DNA of 64,000 nucleotides from Mucilaginibacter sp. (GCA_030445275.1 JAUCSE010000093.1:57289-121288); one strand, 5' to 3'; positions 29,954 to 40,099 are shown, counted from the first letter of the stretch. Notes: a model not told the origin generated them from the sequence alone. Made by a program: numbers and translations.

Positions 29954-31513
29954 TCAATGCTTTTCCTTAATGAACAGACTCCTCAGCCGCTGGGTTAAAC
30001 TGCCTTGCTGGATCTTTTCCAGCAACTGAACCGAATTTTTGAGATTGGTATTCAGCTCCCCGACCAGCAACCCAATCCGATCGCCCTGCGTCGCGGAGCT
30101 GCTTTTAAACTGCGCAACATCCTTATTCAAATCCGCCAGAAAGGAAAGATTGCTGAGGTTTGTCCTGCTTTCCGACAGGGCGGTCTTTAACGCGTCTATC
30201 TCATCTACCGTAAATTGCCTTACCATATCTGTAGAGGTCTGAATATGTTCCCGCAGATCACCGAAAGTACCCGAAATCGCATGCCCTACATCGGCAACCG
30301 CGCCATTGACCAGGTTCTTGTGACTTTCCAGTTGCTGGAAATGGCGGCTCAGAAAGTCCAGCAAGGCCTGACTCTGGTCTAATCTCCCCTGTAGATTCAA
30401 CGCGATATCCTCAAAATTACCTGTTCGAGCTAACAAGGCATCGGCCCTGGATGCCAGTTGCTGCGAGGAATCCACGAATGCATTCATGTTTTTCAGATAG
30501 CTGTTGAATTGCTCAAACTCCTTGATGCTATGTTGAAGTTCCCGAAGAACGGTAATATTAAAATTGGCGATCTGGGAAATATCGATCTTTTCTAACTTGG
30601 TCAATACACGATCCTGGGCCGAGATGGCTTCATAATTGGTCTGAAAGATGCCGGACAGCCGATCAAGGTTACCGGTGAAGTCCTGATTGAACAGCTGCAG
30701 GTTTCTTTGCAGCGATACCAGCGTGAAACCCAGGCTTTGGTTGAGAACCGGCAATAATTCTGTTTGCACAAACGTATAGAAATTATTTTTATTCGCCTCA
30801 ACCTTAGTCCTGGAGCCCTTGAATACATAACCGGAATTGACGATCGTGAGCAACAACCCGGTAAAACTGGAGATCATCGCCACTTTTACGCCACCGATCA
30901 GCAGTGCTATACCCATATTCAGCTGGGCATCCTTTGCGCCGTTATCCAGCACAAGGCCCAAATCAGGAATATTGAACAAACCTATAACAATACCCATCAT
31001 GGTTCCCATCAGTCCAAGGTATAGCGGGATAGATATACTTAGGTTGATTTCTTCTTCCAGGGCGCCTATATTTCGCTCGACAATATCCTTGACCAAATGA
31101 AAGTCCGCTGCCGCACCGTGGTTACGGATAAGGTAGGTATTTATCGACTGTTTGACCGTTTTGAAGACTCCAGTCGCAATAGACCTGCTTTCGATAATAC
31201 TAAGCGTAACCTGATCGCGCCGGATTTCCGGTGCTCGCACTATATCGGTATCCGGTAAAAGTTCAAGCTGCTCTGCGTTGTAATCTGGCTCGATCAGGCT
31301 TCCGCTCTGACTGGTCAGCTGATCCAATATGGTGGCCGGATCAAGGGCCTCCAGCTTTTCCGGATCGATCTTAAACCTGCTCATTCTAAGCTCCGGTCCC
31401 GGAGGCAATGCTTGCTGATAAAGATTGATCTTTTGATAGGTACGGTAAAAACTCCGGAACTGAAAGAAAACAATGATACAGACCAATAGGCCCTCGACAT
31501 ACTCAATTTTCAT
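29954..31513 (-). CDS. MotA/TolQ/ExbB/ZorA-like proton-channel protein with long coiled-coil tail
   Basis: INLSISIPLYLGLMGTMMGIVIGLF...MGIALLIGGVKVAMISSFTGLLLTIVNSGYVF; ~250-residue heptad-rich C-terminus. Confidence 0.85.
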   Translation of the reverse strand: MKIEYVEGLLVCIIVFFQFRSFYRTYQKINLYQQALPPGPELRMSRFKIDPEKLEALDPATILDQLTSQSGSLIEPDYNAEQLELLPDTDIVRAPEIRRDQVTLSIIESRSIATGVFKTVKQSINTYLIRNHGAAADFHLVKDIVERNIGALEEEINLSISIPLYLGLMGTMMGIVIGLFNIPDLGLVLDNGAKDAQLNMGIALLIGGVKVAMISSFTGLLLTIVNSGYVFKGSRTKVEANKNNFYTFVQTELLPVLNQSLGFTLVSLQRNLQLFNQDFTGNLDRLSGIFQTNYEAISAQDRVLTKLEKIDISQIANFNITVLRELQHSIKEFEQFNSYLKNMNAFVDSSQQLASRADALLARTGNFEDIALNLQGRLDQSQALLDFLSRHFQQLESHKNLVNGAVADVGHAISGTFGDLREHIQTSTDMVRQFTVDEIDALKTALSESRTNLSNLSFLADLNKDVAQFKSSSATQGDRIGLLVGELNTNLKNSVQLLEKIQQGSLTQRLRSLFIKEKH

Positions 31514-32738
31514 ATCTAATTTCCATTTTTGACAGAATGACCCATCGGTTCTCTTTCAGTTCCAGCTCTCCCGGCTTGACCAGTTCTATTCTCTGGCTTT
31601 GGGAGTTATAAGCATTCAACGGAATGCAGCAGGGCTCGATGCGTAGTTCGACATATTGCAGGGCAAGCTTAACGGCGGTCACATGTTCATCGATCTGAAA
31701 GATCGCCCTGTTGTCACCTTTCTTGGTCACTTTGTATATGGAGATGCCCTCCCGGTAAACGGGCGAGGCAAAACTATTGTCAAAACTACTATCTTCACTG
31801 GGGGTTGGCAGGTAAACGATTTCACTCGGTGCCTCCTTTGGCATAATCACCGGAGTAATATCCGAAAGCCAATTCCGGGCCTCGGACATTACCGGCGGAG
31901 TACTGTCCCTAATCGAGAGCTCCCGCAACTGCCGGCGGTGTTCCTCCACAAGATTACTTAGCTCCCGCAATTCCTTTTCCAGCCTTTCGGTCGGGTTACG
32001 CCCTGCATTTTCAAAGGCATGCCTGCTCAGTTTTTCCTGTACGTAGTTTCGGAATTTCTCGGGTATTTCAGCAGATCCCCTTTTGCGCCTTACAGCAAGC
32101 ACCGCAATCCCGATAAACAGGGTAAAAAGGATCGAAAAAACGTCAAGCTCAAATTTCACCCCCTCAAACCAGCCCTTTTCCGCCTCGTTATCCCGAGGGG
32201 ATGTGCCGGCCAATACCGGTCTGCTGCCTGCATATCGGGGTGTATCCGCAGCCGCCGCTGTGTTTACCGTTCGCGGCCGCTGGCTGCTATCTCCCTGCTG
32301 CGGAGGTACAAGGCCGGATATCTTTTGCCGGATATCCTGGATGAGACCGTTAAAACCCGGGTCTGTACTGTGCTTGACATAAAAGGCATGTATTTTTTGA
32401 TACCTCTGATCATTGAAGATACCATTGGTCAAAAAAGAGCTGATAAATTCATTACTCCTGAGCGGCTTGAATTCTCTATTTAATTGCTGAATTTCATCAA
32501 GTAATTGTGCATTGACGCTCATACCTCTTTTTTTCAAATAATCCTGCATCCCGGTGACATCCTGGGTGCCGTCGCAGGGGTACGACGTCAAAAAAGAACG
32601 TTGCTGTGTATCCGGTAAGGTATAGGCCGTGATCTTACATCCAAGGTAGTTCAGGTCCTCCAGGTACTGTGCCTTAGCATCCTGGGCAAAAGCCTTAACA
32701 CAGGTTAAGGTCAATAGGGCAAATAAAAGCTTCTTCAT
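31503..32738 (-). CDS. Membrane-spanning adaptor: signal peptide, exported domain, TM, cytosolic domain
   Basis: MKKLLFALLTLTCVKAFAQ; TM FELDVFSILFTLFIGIAVLAVRRKR; 11-bp overlap with the MotA-like gene. Confidence 0.65.
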   Translation of the reverse strand: MKKLLFALLTLTCVKAFAQDAKAQYLEDLNYLGCKITAYTLPDTQQRSFLTSYPCDGTQDVTGMQDYLKKRGMSVNAQLLDEIQQLNREFKPLRSNEFISSFLTNGIFNDQRYQKIHAFYVKHSTDPGFNGLIQDIRQKISGLVPPQQGDSSQRPRTVNTAAAADTPRYAGSRPVLAGTSPRDNEAEKGWFEGVKFELDVFSILFTLFIGIAVLAVRRKRGSAEIPEKFRNYVQEKLSRHAFENAGRNPTERLEKELRELSNLVEEHRRQLRELSIRDSTPPVMSEARNWLSDITPVIMPKEAPSEIVYLPTPSEDSSFDNSFASPVYREGISIYKVTKKGDNRAIFQIDEHVTAVKLALQYVELRIEPCCIPLNAYNSQSQRIELVKPGELELKENRWVILSKMEIRYEN

Positions 32739-32741
32739 ATA

Positions 32742-35700
32742 TTATTGTATAATGGCCGATAATTCACTCAGGAGACTGTTGATGGTTCCGATCAGCGGGT
32801 AAAAGAAAAGGCTCTCTTCGATTTCCCCTGTAGCAATACCATTCATTTTCCTATTGTACTCCAAGCCCTCTTCCAGGAAATCATAAATATGCTTACCAAA
32901 CTCACTGGTAAATGTCTCCATCCCAGCGGGAGATACATTGAAGTTGGTTTTGAAAGAAAACAATGTATCGAGTTTTAGAAAAAATTCGTTGAATACTTTT
33001 ACCTCATGGACAATCCTGTTTTTCGTGGCATCATCCAGCAATTCGTAAGTCAGTACGGGTTCTGCCTGGTCTTCCAGACAGGTATAAATAACCTTTATAC
33101 TTTCCGGGTTAACCGCATCAGCCGCCCGGTTGATCATCAATCCTCCTTTACAGGTCACTTCTTTAGGATGATCCTTTTCCATGATAACCCGGAATCCATC
33201 TTCGTCGAACCGTTCTTCAAATACCTGTTCAAAAATCAGTTCGGAAAGCCTCTCCAGCGCCTTCGTATTGGGCGTGATGATACTCAGTATCTTGGATCCT
33301 GTTCCACTAAAAATGAGATTCTTTGGCAGGCCGATAGCTTTATACCTCATTAACTTGGCGATATGATAAATGATCGCAGAGTAGAAGTAGATGAATACAA
33401 CCTTAATATCTTCATCGTGGGAAAGAAGGTTATTGTAGGAATAAAGTCGGGAATTTGACTTAGCGCGGTTATCCGCTATTGAAAAAAGAAAAGCATTAAT
33501 ATCTTCTGACCTGTTCTTTTCCTTAATCGAATGGAGCACCTTGGCCAGATCAAACTTACTGTTATTCTCCAGCAGCTTTTTATAATGCGCAAAATACTTA
33601 TTGATCAGCTGATTGGAACTTGCTGCACCATATTCGCTGTAAGCATCCCCGAACAGGGTGTTGGCCGCAAATTTAAAACTGGTCAGCAACAAGGGTTTGT
33701 TATTCCTAAATACCACGATGTCCGTTGTTCCGCCACCTATGTCTATCGAAACAACCGGTTTTGAAGCTCCTTTTAACTGGTTATTTTCTTTGAAGTAATA
33801 GTAGGGTGCTAACGATTCAGTCATACTGACGAGCGTGGCTTCATGACTAAAATATTTATAAAAAAGCTCTCGCCATTCATTTTCCAATTGTCCTCTCCGC
33901 CCCTCTGTCATACTGGACGGATAGAACCAGGTGAGCCTGGTCTGGGAAAGCTTTCCCTTGCCAAACAATACCTTGTTTCGCATTAACATGATCAGGTTTT
34001 CTAAGTATGCATGCACGCGCTGGACATTCCCACTTTCCTTTTTCGCCCATTTCAGGTTTGATTGAATCCTGTCCATATCTACCTTTTTTTCATATACAAA
34101 GGGGATATTCAAGTCAGCCAGGGTGAAGGTGTCCATCGCATCGATATTGAGCGAACGGTTCTCCGCTAATACGGTCCTTTGCGGAAAGGCGTATTCCGAG
34201 TCATTACCGATCAACTTCGGTACGAACTCATAATCGATGAGCTGGTAAAGGTCGTCCGCTGAATAGCGGTTGATGGCATCAAGTCTGCCAGGATGAAACA
34301 GCGTAGCGATCTGGCTCTCCGACGCCTTGATATCAAATGGCTTTGGCCCCTCTTCACTGTTTTTAAACTCGATATGCGTATTGGTGGTACCGAAATCAAC
34401 GGCAAACTCGAAGACCTCATTCCCGGGTTCGTAAATGGTCCACTTAGGAATGATAAAGCCGCTCGCCCCATCCCCAGCCAAATTCCTGACACGGATGTAA
34501 TCAAATTCTTCATCGAGTACATAATAAACGGAACTGGCCGTATCGACTCCCTTCGTCCTTCGTTTTCGTAGTGCCGTTTCTTGCACAGCAGCCTGGATTT
34601 TATCCGTAAAGAACTTGAGCTCGAACTGTGCATTTTTTTGCAGACCGAAAACGTCCCGGTCAATCATCTGTATTCTGTAACTAGCGTCAATGGCTGGGTC
34701 CCCAATTTTTATAAATGGAAAGATTGTTAATCCTATCTGGTGCTCCACAATAGCTCCCTTGTTCGTTTCCGGCCGGGCATCCATGGTCGTACCCTCCGAA
34801 GGAGAATAGTAGGTACGTTCAAAGGTGATGTATTCACCCGCCTTTTGAACCGGGATCTTTAAAACCACCTTAACCGAGGCACTCGCCCCCTGTATCATTT
34901 CAATTTTTGGTTTACCTGGATACTGGTCAACCAAATCACCTGCATCAAAATAATCGAAAAAAGCAGGTTTTAACGGCAACAGATAGCTTTTGGAATCGTC
35001 TCCCGCCTCGACCCTGGTATTCCCGTCAAAAAACTTATCCTTGTTGATGGGATAGATGAGCCTGATCAGCTGTGGCTCCAGCAAATCACTATAGGTCAGA
35101 TAAGGGTATTGAATACTGAGACTTGGAAGCCATCGCTGTTCCAGCGGCAAAGGGTCCAGGAACGGTATCACTTTTTTAGTGTCCCATGGGTCCTGAACAT
35201 AGCGAAAACCTGATTTGGTTAAGTTATTCTGCAGAACCAAGGGCGGCTTTTGTCCCCTGAATTTGGCTGAACTGATCCGGAAATCACTCCGGCTGACCGC
35301 ATCCAGAATGCTTTCCGTTTTTCTTTTTCGTAAGGCGACACCCAGAACTTCCACTGTTGCTCCGTTAACACCTGTATCGAGTTCCTGATATTCGTCGGTA
35401 AGTGTAGCCAGGGTCTGTCGCATGATCCGGTTGTATAGGGATGGATTTCTCTGGCCCAGGATCTCCAGATTTTGAACGAGATAGTCATGAAGATACCGCA
35501 TCCTGGAAACGAGTACCGGATTAGCCCTGAATAAGGCGTACAGATAAAACTGAAAGTCTTCATCCCTGGTGTAAAGCGGGGCGAACGTTCCCGAAAAAGA
35601 TACCGCATTGCCGGCCAGATTTATGGCGGCATGACTAAGATCATTGCCGGTAGCAAAGAACATAGTTACGGGGGAAGTACATCCAATAATCCTATGGTTG

Positions 35701-36173
35701 CAGATCACGAGATAGAGACTTGGCATCAGATCAAAGTTGAAAGCATCGCTATCTTCTGACAGGTAGAGATCCAGTGTTTCCGCAAAGCGGCGATGCTCAT
35801 CAAGCCCGTTCCGTAGCTTGGAGAGTTCCAGATCCCTGTCCCATCTCAGCAAACTTACCCGGCCAGCAAGGTTATCGATATTAAACAGGATCTCCGCCAG
35901 GTCAAGTGCGTCCGAAACCTGTTTTTCATTCTCCCGACTGGCAATGATATCCTTATGGGCTGTATAACTCCTTAATTCCGGTGTCCGGCTGATATTTTTA
36001 AACGCCGTTTTGGTCAAATCCATCCTTGCGAATGGCGTCGGGATCGCCGTCGGTAATGATGTACCACTTCCACCCTCCGGGTCACTGATCTGCTCGATCT
36101 CCTTGTCCCCGTATGGATCCGTGTCGAACCAGTCCTGCCCGCCGCGCTTTGAATAACCGAATATCTTTGTCAT
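32742..36173 (-). CDS. Giant actin/Hsp70-fold ATPase (1143 aa)
   Basis: Phosphate-1 FAVDFGTTNTHIEF, phosphate-2 VVSIDIGGGTTDIVVF, adenosine motif LIFSGTGSKIL, in the correct order. Confidence 0.85.
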   Translation of the reverse strand: MTKIFGYSKRGGQDWFDTDPYGDKEIEQISDPEGGSGTSLPTAIPTPFARMDLTKTAFKNISRTPELRSYTAHKDIIASRENEKQVSDALDLAEILFNIDNLAGRVSLLRWDRDLELSKLRNGLDEHRRFAETLDLYLSEDSDAFNFDLMPSLYLVICNHRIIGCTSPVTMFFATGNDLSHAAINLAGNAVSFSGTFAPLYTRDEDFQFYLYALFRANPVLVSRMRYLHDYLVQNLEILGQRNPSLYNRIMRQTLATLTDEYQELDTGVNGATVEVLGVALRKRKTESILDAVSRSDFRISSAKFRGQKPPLVLQNNLTKSGFRYVQDPWDTKKVIPFLDPLPLEQRWLPSLSIQYPYLTYSDLLEPQLIRLIYPINKDKFFDGNTRVEAGDDSKSYLLPLKPAFFDYFDAGDLVDQYPGKPKIEMIQGASASVKVVLKIPVQKAGEYITFERTYYSPSEGTTMDARPETNKGAIVEHQIGLTIFPFIKIGDPAIDASYRIQMIDRDVFGLQKNAQFELKFFTDKIQAAVQETALRKRRTKGVDTASSVYYVLDEEFDYIRVRNLAGDGASGFIIPKWTIYEPGNEVFEFAVDFGTTNTHIEFKNSEEGPKPFDIKASESQIATLFHPGRLDAINRYSADDLYQLIDYEFVPKLIGNDSEYAFPQRTVLAENRSLNIDAMDTFTLADLNIPFVYEKKVDMDRIQSNLKWAKKESGNVQRVHAYLENLIMLMRNKVLFGKGKLSQTRLTWFYPSSMTEGRRGQLENEWRELFYKYFSHEATLVSMTESLAPYYYFKENNQLKGASKPVVSIDIGGGTTDIVVFRNNKPLLLTSFKFAANTLFGDAYSEYGAASSNQLINKYFAHYKKLLENNSKFDLAKVLHSIKEKNRSEDINAFLFSIADNRAKSNSRLYSYNNLLSHDEDIKVVFIYFYSAIIYHIAKLMRYKAIGLPKNLIFSGTGSKILSIITPNTKALERLSELIFEQVFEERFDEDGFRVIMEKDHPKEVTCKGGLMINRAADAVNPESIKVIYTCLEDQAEPVLTYELLDDATKNRIVHEVKVFNEFFLKLDTLFSFKTNFNVSPAGMETFTSEFGKHIYDFLEEGLEYNRKMNGIATGEIEESLFFYPLIGTINSLLSELSAIIQ

Positions 36174-36178
36174 ATGGA

Positions 36179-37678
36179 CTATTTTTTAAAACTGAATTTA
36201 GAAGTGAGTAATTCTTCGGTAGCATGAAAAAACAGATTGATAAATTTCTGCTCTGCCGACCTATAGGTTTTTCCTCTAGCCGTTTTAGACAAAGCGCTAT
36301 CAAAGGCATGCATATCCACTTTGCCCGAAAAGAGGGAAGAATCAGCCTTACGGCCTATGATGAGTGCGTCAAGGGATGAATCCAGACTGAACGGCGAAAA
36401 TGAACGACTGTTCGCCTGTAATTCCCGCAGCCATTCGTCATAAGTTTTTAAAAAGTCAGCTACTCTGGATCGGTAGAAAGTCTCCTGCGGAAACTTCGAG
36501 GTGATCGCGGGAGCATCAATGCTCCATGATTGTTTTCCAAGTGATCCGTTCAGTTGTTCCCTAAGGTACTTGCCAAAAAGTGTAAACTGGGACAATCTTT
36601 TGGCGATAAGCTGTTCGGTATCATCATGCAGGTCATGGAAAGCGAGTGACTGTTTATCCGCCCTGACGGCGAATTCCCTGCAGATCGGGTTAACCACCTG
36701 TCCGTTATTTGTCACCAGATCATCGTCCGGTATCCCCATAAAGTTGATCACGGCCAATGCTCCTACCATTTCGATGAAATGAGCATCATTCTGCTGCCCC
36801 TCATCACCCGGATCATTCTTATAAAGCTTGCCTGTAAAGTCATCCATCAGGTAATACAAAGCGTTCACCGCGTTATTCACGTTGTCCTTGTAATAAGCCA
36901 GCGCCGCCTTGGTCTTGGCAATAAAATCCGACTTCTGAATCGGACTTGAATCGCTGCTCTCCAAATTGAAATAGGGCATCACCGTTAATGCGCCGACCCG
37001 CGCATCAGCTACATTTCCACGTCCGTTGATTTTGTCGTTGTTAATAGCGTTTCGAACGTTTTTTAATATCGTTGGAAAACCGGCAGCGCCTGTTCCTCCA
37101 AAAATGGAACTGATGATAAAAATCCGATCCTCTTTACCGTACTGACCGGCAAATTCACGAAATTCTTCGGAATCCTTAAATTGGTTAAGTACCACACTAC
37201 CGACATTGGGATTTCCTACAAAACCGATATCCATCTCTACGTCAAGCAAACTGGTAGTTTCCCCACGTTTGTTAATGGATTCTCCCGAAAATAATATATC
37301 CGCCAATGCTGCAGTGCTGTTACTCATCTGGCCGAATTCTATATAATCCCGGAAGCGTGTTTGAGCAACCTGCTGTAAGCCCAACGTAAAGCTGCTGGAC
37401 AAACGATGTTCAGAGTTACTGAGTTTTTCCAGCGTGGTTAACCGCGTACCAAAAAAACCATTATCAGTACCTGTAATAGCTGTGATAGCCTGATATTTTT
37501 CCATCAGGGCAACAGTCCTTTTCAGGTCATCGTTGGATTTATGCGGATCAATGATGATCGGAACGATCTCAAAATCCATGTCCGTATCGGGCTTAACGCC
37601 GGCTGCGAGCAGCATGGTCAGGGATTTCAGTACCCTTGAGCCGGTTCCCCCAACCGCAAATAAGAATAAACGAGCCAT
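36179..37678 (-). CDS. Tubulin/FtsZ-like GTPase-fold protein
   Basis: N-terminal LFLFAVGGTGSRVLKSL (T1-like) and IISSIFGGTGAAGFPTILKN (T4-like GGTGxG signature). Confidence 0.8.
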   Translation of the reverse strand: MARLFLFAVGGTGSRVLKSLTMLLAAGVKPDTDMDFEIVPIIIDPHKSNDDLKRTVALMEKYQAITAITGTDNGFFGTRLTTLEKLSNSEHRLSSSFTLGLQQVAQTRFRDYIEFGQMSNSTAALADILFSGESINKRGETTSLLDVEMDIGFVGNPNVGSVVLNQFKDSEEFREFAGQYGKEDRIFIISSIFGGTGAAGFPTILKNVRNAINNDKINGRGNVADARVGALTVMPYFNLESSDSSPIQKSDFIAKTKAALAYYKDNVNNAVNALYYLMDDFTGKLYKNDPGDEGQQNDAHFIEMVGALAVINFMGIPDDDLVTNNGQVVNPICREFAVRADKQSLAFHDLHDDTEQLIAKRLSQFTLFGKYLREQLNGSLGKQSWSIDAPAITSKFPQETFYRSRVADFLKTYDEWLRELQANSRSFSPFSLDSSLDALIIGRKADSSLFSGKVDMHAFDSALSKTARGKTYRSAEQKFINLFFHATEELLTSKFSFKK

Positions 37679-37688
37679 ATGTATAAGT

Positions 37689-38150
37689 TTAAGGTTTCCA
37701 GAAAGTAGTGTACTTACAATTGGTGCTCGCTCTCCTGATCCATGGAAAGGATGTTAACAGCACATACCATAAAAAGGCCCATAAGGCACTTGCCAGTCCG
37801 AAGCCCGCCAGATCACCACCGGTGATATGCAGTTGCTTGCAAACATCCCCGGAATGGACCGAGTTAAGGGCGATCGTAAATGCGAGAACAAAATTTAACG
37901 CGCAAAGCACAGCAATCGTCATCCACCAGCTTCCCTTACCGTTATACCGCGGGCTGTCGATCAAATGATACTGAATCAAATAGGCAAATGCGGTCAATGC
38001 GAGCATCATACAGCCGACATAAGTATACCAGGGTGTGCCGACATAACCGCTGCAGGTCACATCAAAGCCCCGGAGGTGATCACCGAGATCGGTGCCGTAA
38101 AACGGGAGTAGCCCGCCAAACTCATACATACTAGAAAAAAAATCGTTCAT
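37689..38150 (-). CDS. Four-TM membrane protein
   Basis: Hydrophobic segments YVGCMMLALTAFAYLIQY, WWMTIAVLCALNFVLAFTIAL, GLASALWAFLWYVLL. Confidence 0.65.
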   Translation of the reverse strand: MNDFFSSMYEFGGLLPFYGTDLGDHLRGFDVTCSGYVGTPWYTYVGCMMLALTAFAYLIQYHLIDSPRYNGKGSWWMTIAVLCALNFVLAFTIALNSVHSGDVCKQLHITGGDLAGFGLASALWAFLWYVLLTSFPWIRRASTNCKYTTFWKP

Positions 38151-38154
38151 GGTT

Positions 38155-39633
38155 TTATTTTATAATGATATCAAAGCTGCTGATGGCGTTATTCCCATAT
38201 ACCTGATCAAATGCATCATACATCCCATCAACTACATATTGCAATCCAAATGTCTTCTGTTGCTCCTGCAAGTCGGAATTGATCCGCTGGTCATTTTCAG
38301 AGGTAGTATATTTTACCCAAACCGGTACTCCGGCTTTGACCGAAATGGTTAACTTTTCTGGCCTGAGCGCCGTCGTCATCAGATGAAGCTGATGCGTAAA
38401 GCCCTTAAGACTCGGGTCAGCTGTGTTGCTGCTGATCTGCTCGGCTCTTAAGCTGTAATTATCATTGTGCCGATAATTAGTTGTATCCAAAAAGAATGCG
38501 GCATCCTGCAGACTCTCAGAAAAATCTACTGCCACGTGAAAACCGAATTTATTCCTGGTGCGGGGTTGTGTAGAGGCCCTCGCATCTGTGATCGGTCCCA
38601 GTGCACTGTTTGGCAAACGGAACGCGCCGATCTTATCTGCATAAAGAATTTTGTAGTTAGGAGCAAAGGGAATTCGCGTACCCTGAATAAGCAGTTTATG
38701 GAGATAACCGGCCCGGATTCTTTCGATCGTACCGCTTTTAATAATGGTCCTTAACTGTGTCCTACTCCCCATAATCCAGATATAATACGGCCGTCTACAA
38801 TGCATCATCGTCGGTTTATCCATCTGATCATAGTAATAACCAGCAAAATCCGATATCAATTGAATTGCCAATACGGAAAGGTCAAAGTGTTTTAATTTAT
38901 TGGCAAAGTCTACCTTGATGCCAATACTTTGCCCGGCTAGATAATCATGTGCATTTACCCGCCTCCCCGGAGAAAAAACAAAATCCGACACCAGGATTGA
39001 CGCGTTGTTCTCGTTAGTTCTGCCCAACACCGTGCTCATGACCTCTTTTAGATCAGATGATCCTCTGTTTCCTCCACGTCTGCGGAAGCTATCGGGTGTC
39101 AACGTTTGGATAAAATCATGAATAGCGGCTGCTCCCGCCATTTGCCGGGTAAAAGTAACTGTCTTATTGATATAATTCAGGTTAAGGCTATCACAGTAGT
39201 TGTTGATACTGATATCTCCTAATAAGGAGTATATCGCATCTTTGAATGTCGTACTCCCATTCACATATCCATCAATACTGGCGGAGTTCTCTAAATAAAC
39301 ATTGACATTAAACCGGCTGCTCCTACCAAATCGCTCGGAAGCCCTGGATGACCATATCCCGTCAGGAGCTATTTTAATATTTTTGTTCGCGTAAAGCTTG
39401 CTCAGGTAGTTTGCAACTTTAGATGTATCCAGGCGACCGTTATCGTAGAAGAGCCGATTAAAGCTGCTGCCTTTCGCTTTCCTGATATCATTAAGCAATT
39501 GGTCAAATTCGGCCGGTTTTATTTCACCATCCTCCGCCAGCTTAAGGGCATGATCTTGAAAAGCATCAAAATCTGATCGGCATGCGCTTAAACACAGTAT
39601 AGAAAGCAGAAAAAACAAGTATAAATTCCTCAT
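38155..39633 (-). CDS. Lipoprotein with vWA-like features
   Basis: MRNLYLFFLLSILCLSAC lipobox; VNVYLENSASIDGYVNGSTTFKDAIYSLL, GSSDLKEVM, ASILVSDFVFSPG resemble a MIDAS-type vWA order. Confidence 0.6.
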   Translation of the reverse strand: MRNLYLFFLLSILCLSACRSDFDAFQDHALKLAEDGEIKPAEFDQLLNDIRKAKGSSFNRLFYDNGRLDTSKVANYLSKLYANKNIKIAPDGIWSSRASERFGRSSRFNVNVYLENSASIDGYVNGSTTFKDAIYSLLGDISINNYCDSLNLNYINKTVTFTRQMAGAAAIHDFIQTLTPDSFRRRGGNRGSSDLKEVMSTVLGRTNENNASILVSDFVFSPGRRVNAHDYLAGQSIGIKVDFANKLKHFDLSVLAIQLISDFAGYYYDQMDKPTMMHCRRPYYIWIMGSRTQLRTIIKSGTIERIRAGYLHKLLIQGTRIPFAPNYKILYADKIGAFRLPNSALGPITDARASTQPRTRNKFGFHVAVDFSESLQDAAFFLDTTNYRHNDNYSLRAEQISSNTADPSLKGFTHQLHLMTTALRPEKLTISVKAGVPVWVKYTTSENDQRINSDLQEQQKTFGLQYVVDGMYDAFDQVYGNNAISSFDIIIK

Positions 39634-39731
39634 ATATTATGCATTGAATAACTATTTATATATAGAGACTTAATCTAAAGCCGAAACCTATCTTCTCCAT
39701 GACGCCCCCTCTTACCCATCTCTACTGTTAT

Positions 39732-39749
39732 TTTGACGATCGTGTCAAA
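39732..39749. promoter_or_regulatory. Inverted repeat TTTGAC-GATCGT-GTCAAA ~100 bp upstream of the motor operon
   Basis: Perfect 6-bp arms. Confidence 0.35.
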
Positions 39750-39862
39750 GAATGGCTCTATGGTAGTGGACGGGGTCATCTTGCAAAGCGCAAATAGTAT
39801 CCGGTCATCGTGCATTTACCAGTTCACACGGACAGTTTGCCTATCATTGGCATCCTATCTTG

Positions 39863-40078
39863 TTATCTAGTATGACAATCCGGCGAACAGTATTTACAGC
39901 CATCGGCCTTGTAATAGCGCTTTTTAGCCTCTTCAACAGCACCTTTACAGGAAGAAAATTCACCTAGATAAGTTCTATTTTCCAGTTTGGGCAGATATGC
40001 ACAGGATTCCTCATGAACTTCATGATCCCCATTGCTTTGTGCATTTTGATTAACGTAGTATTTATTTTTCATCGTCAT
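39863..40078 (-). CDS. Small Cys-rich protein (start at ATG 40078 or 40072 rather than the track TTG)
   Basis: HEVHEESCAYLPKLENRTYLGEFSSCKGAVEEAKKRYYKADGCKYC; preceded by site A. Confidence 0.7.
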   Translation of the reverse strand: MTMKNKYYVNQNAQSNGDHEVHEESCAYLPKLENRTYLGEFSSCKGAVEEAKKRYYKADGCKYCSPDCHTR

Positions 40079-40099
40079 AAGATTTGGTTTGTGATATCT

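Noticed and set aside
34211-35608. Minus-strand ORFs 34211-34663 and 35219-35608
   Set aside because: Alternative frames inside the giant ATPase gene, whose motifs are all in the main frame.
28851-39633. Calling the motor operon a Zorya system
   Set aside because: MotA/MotB-like genes are present but I see no ZorC (EH-signature) or ZorD helicase; actin-like and tubulin-like genes occupy their place.
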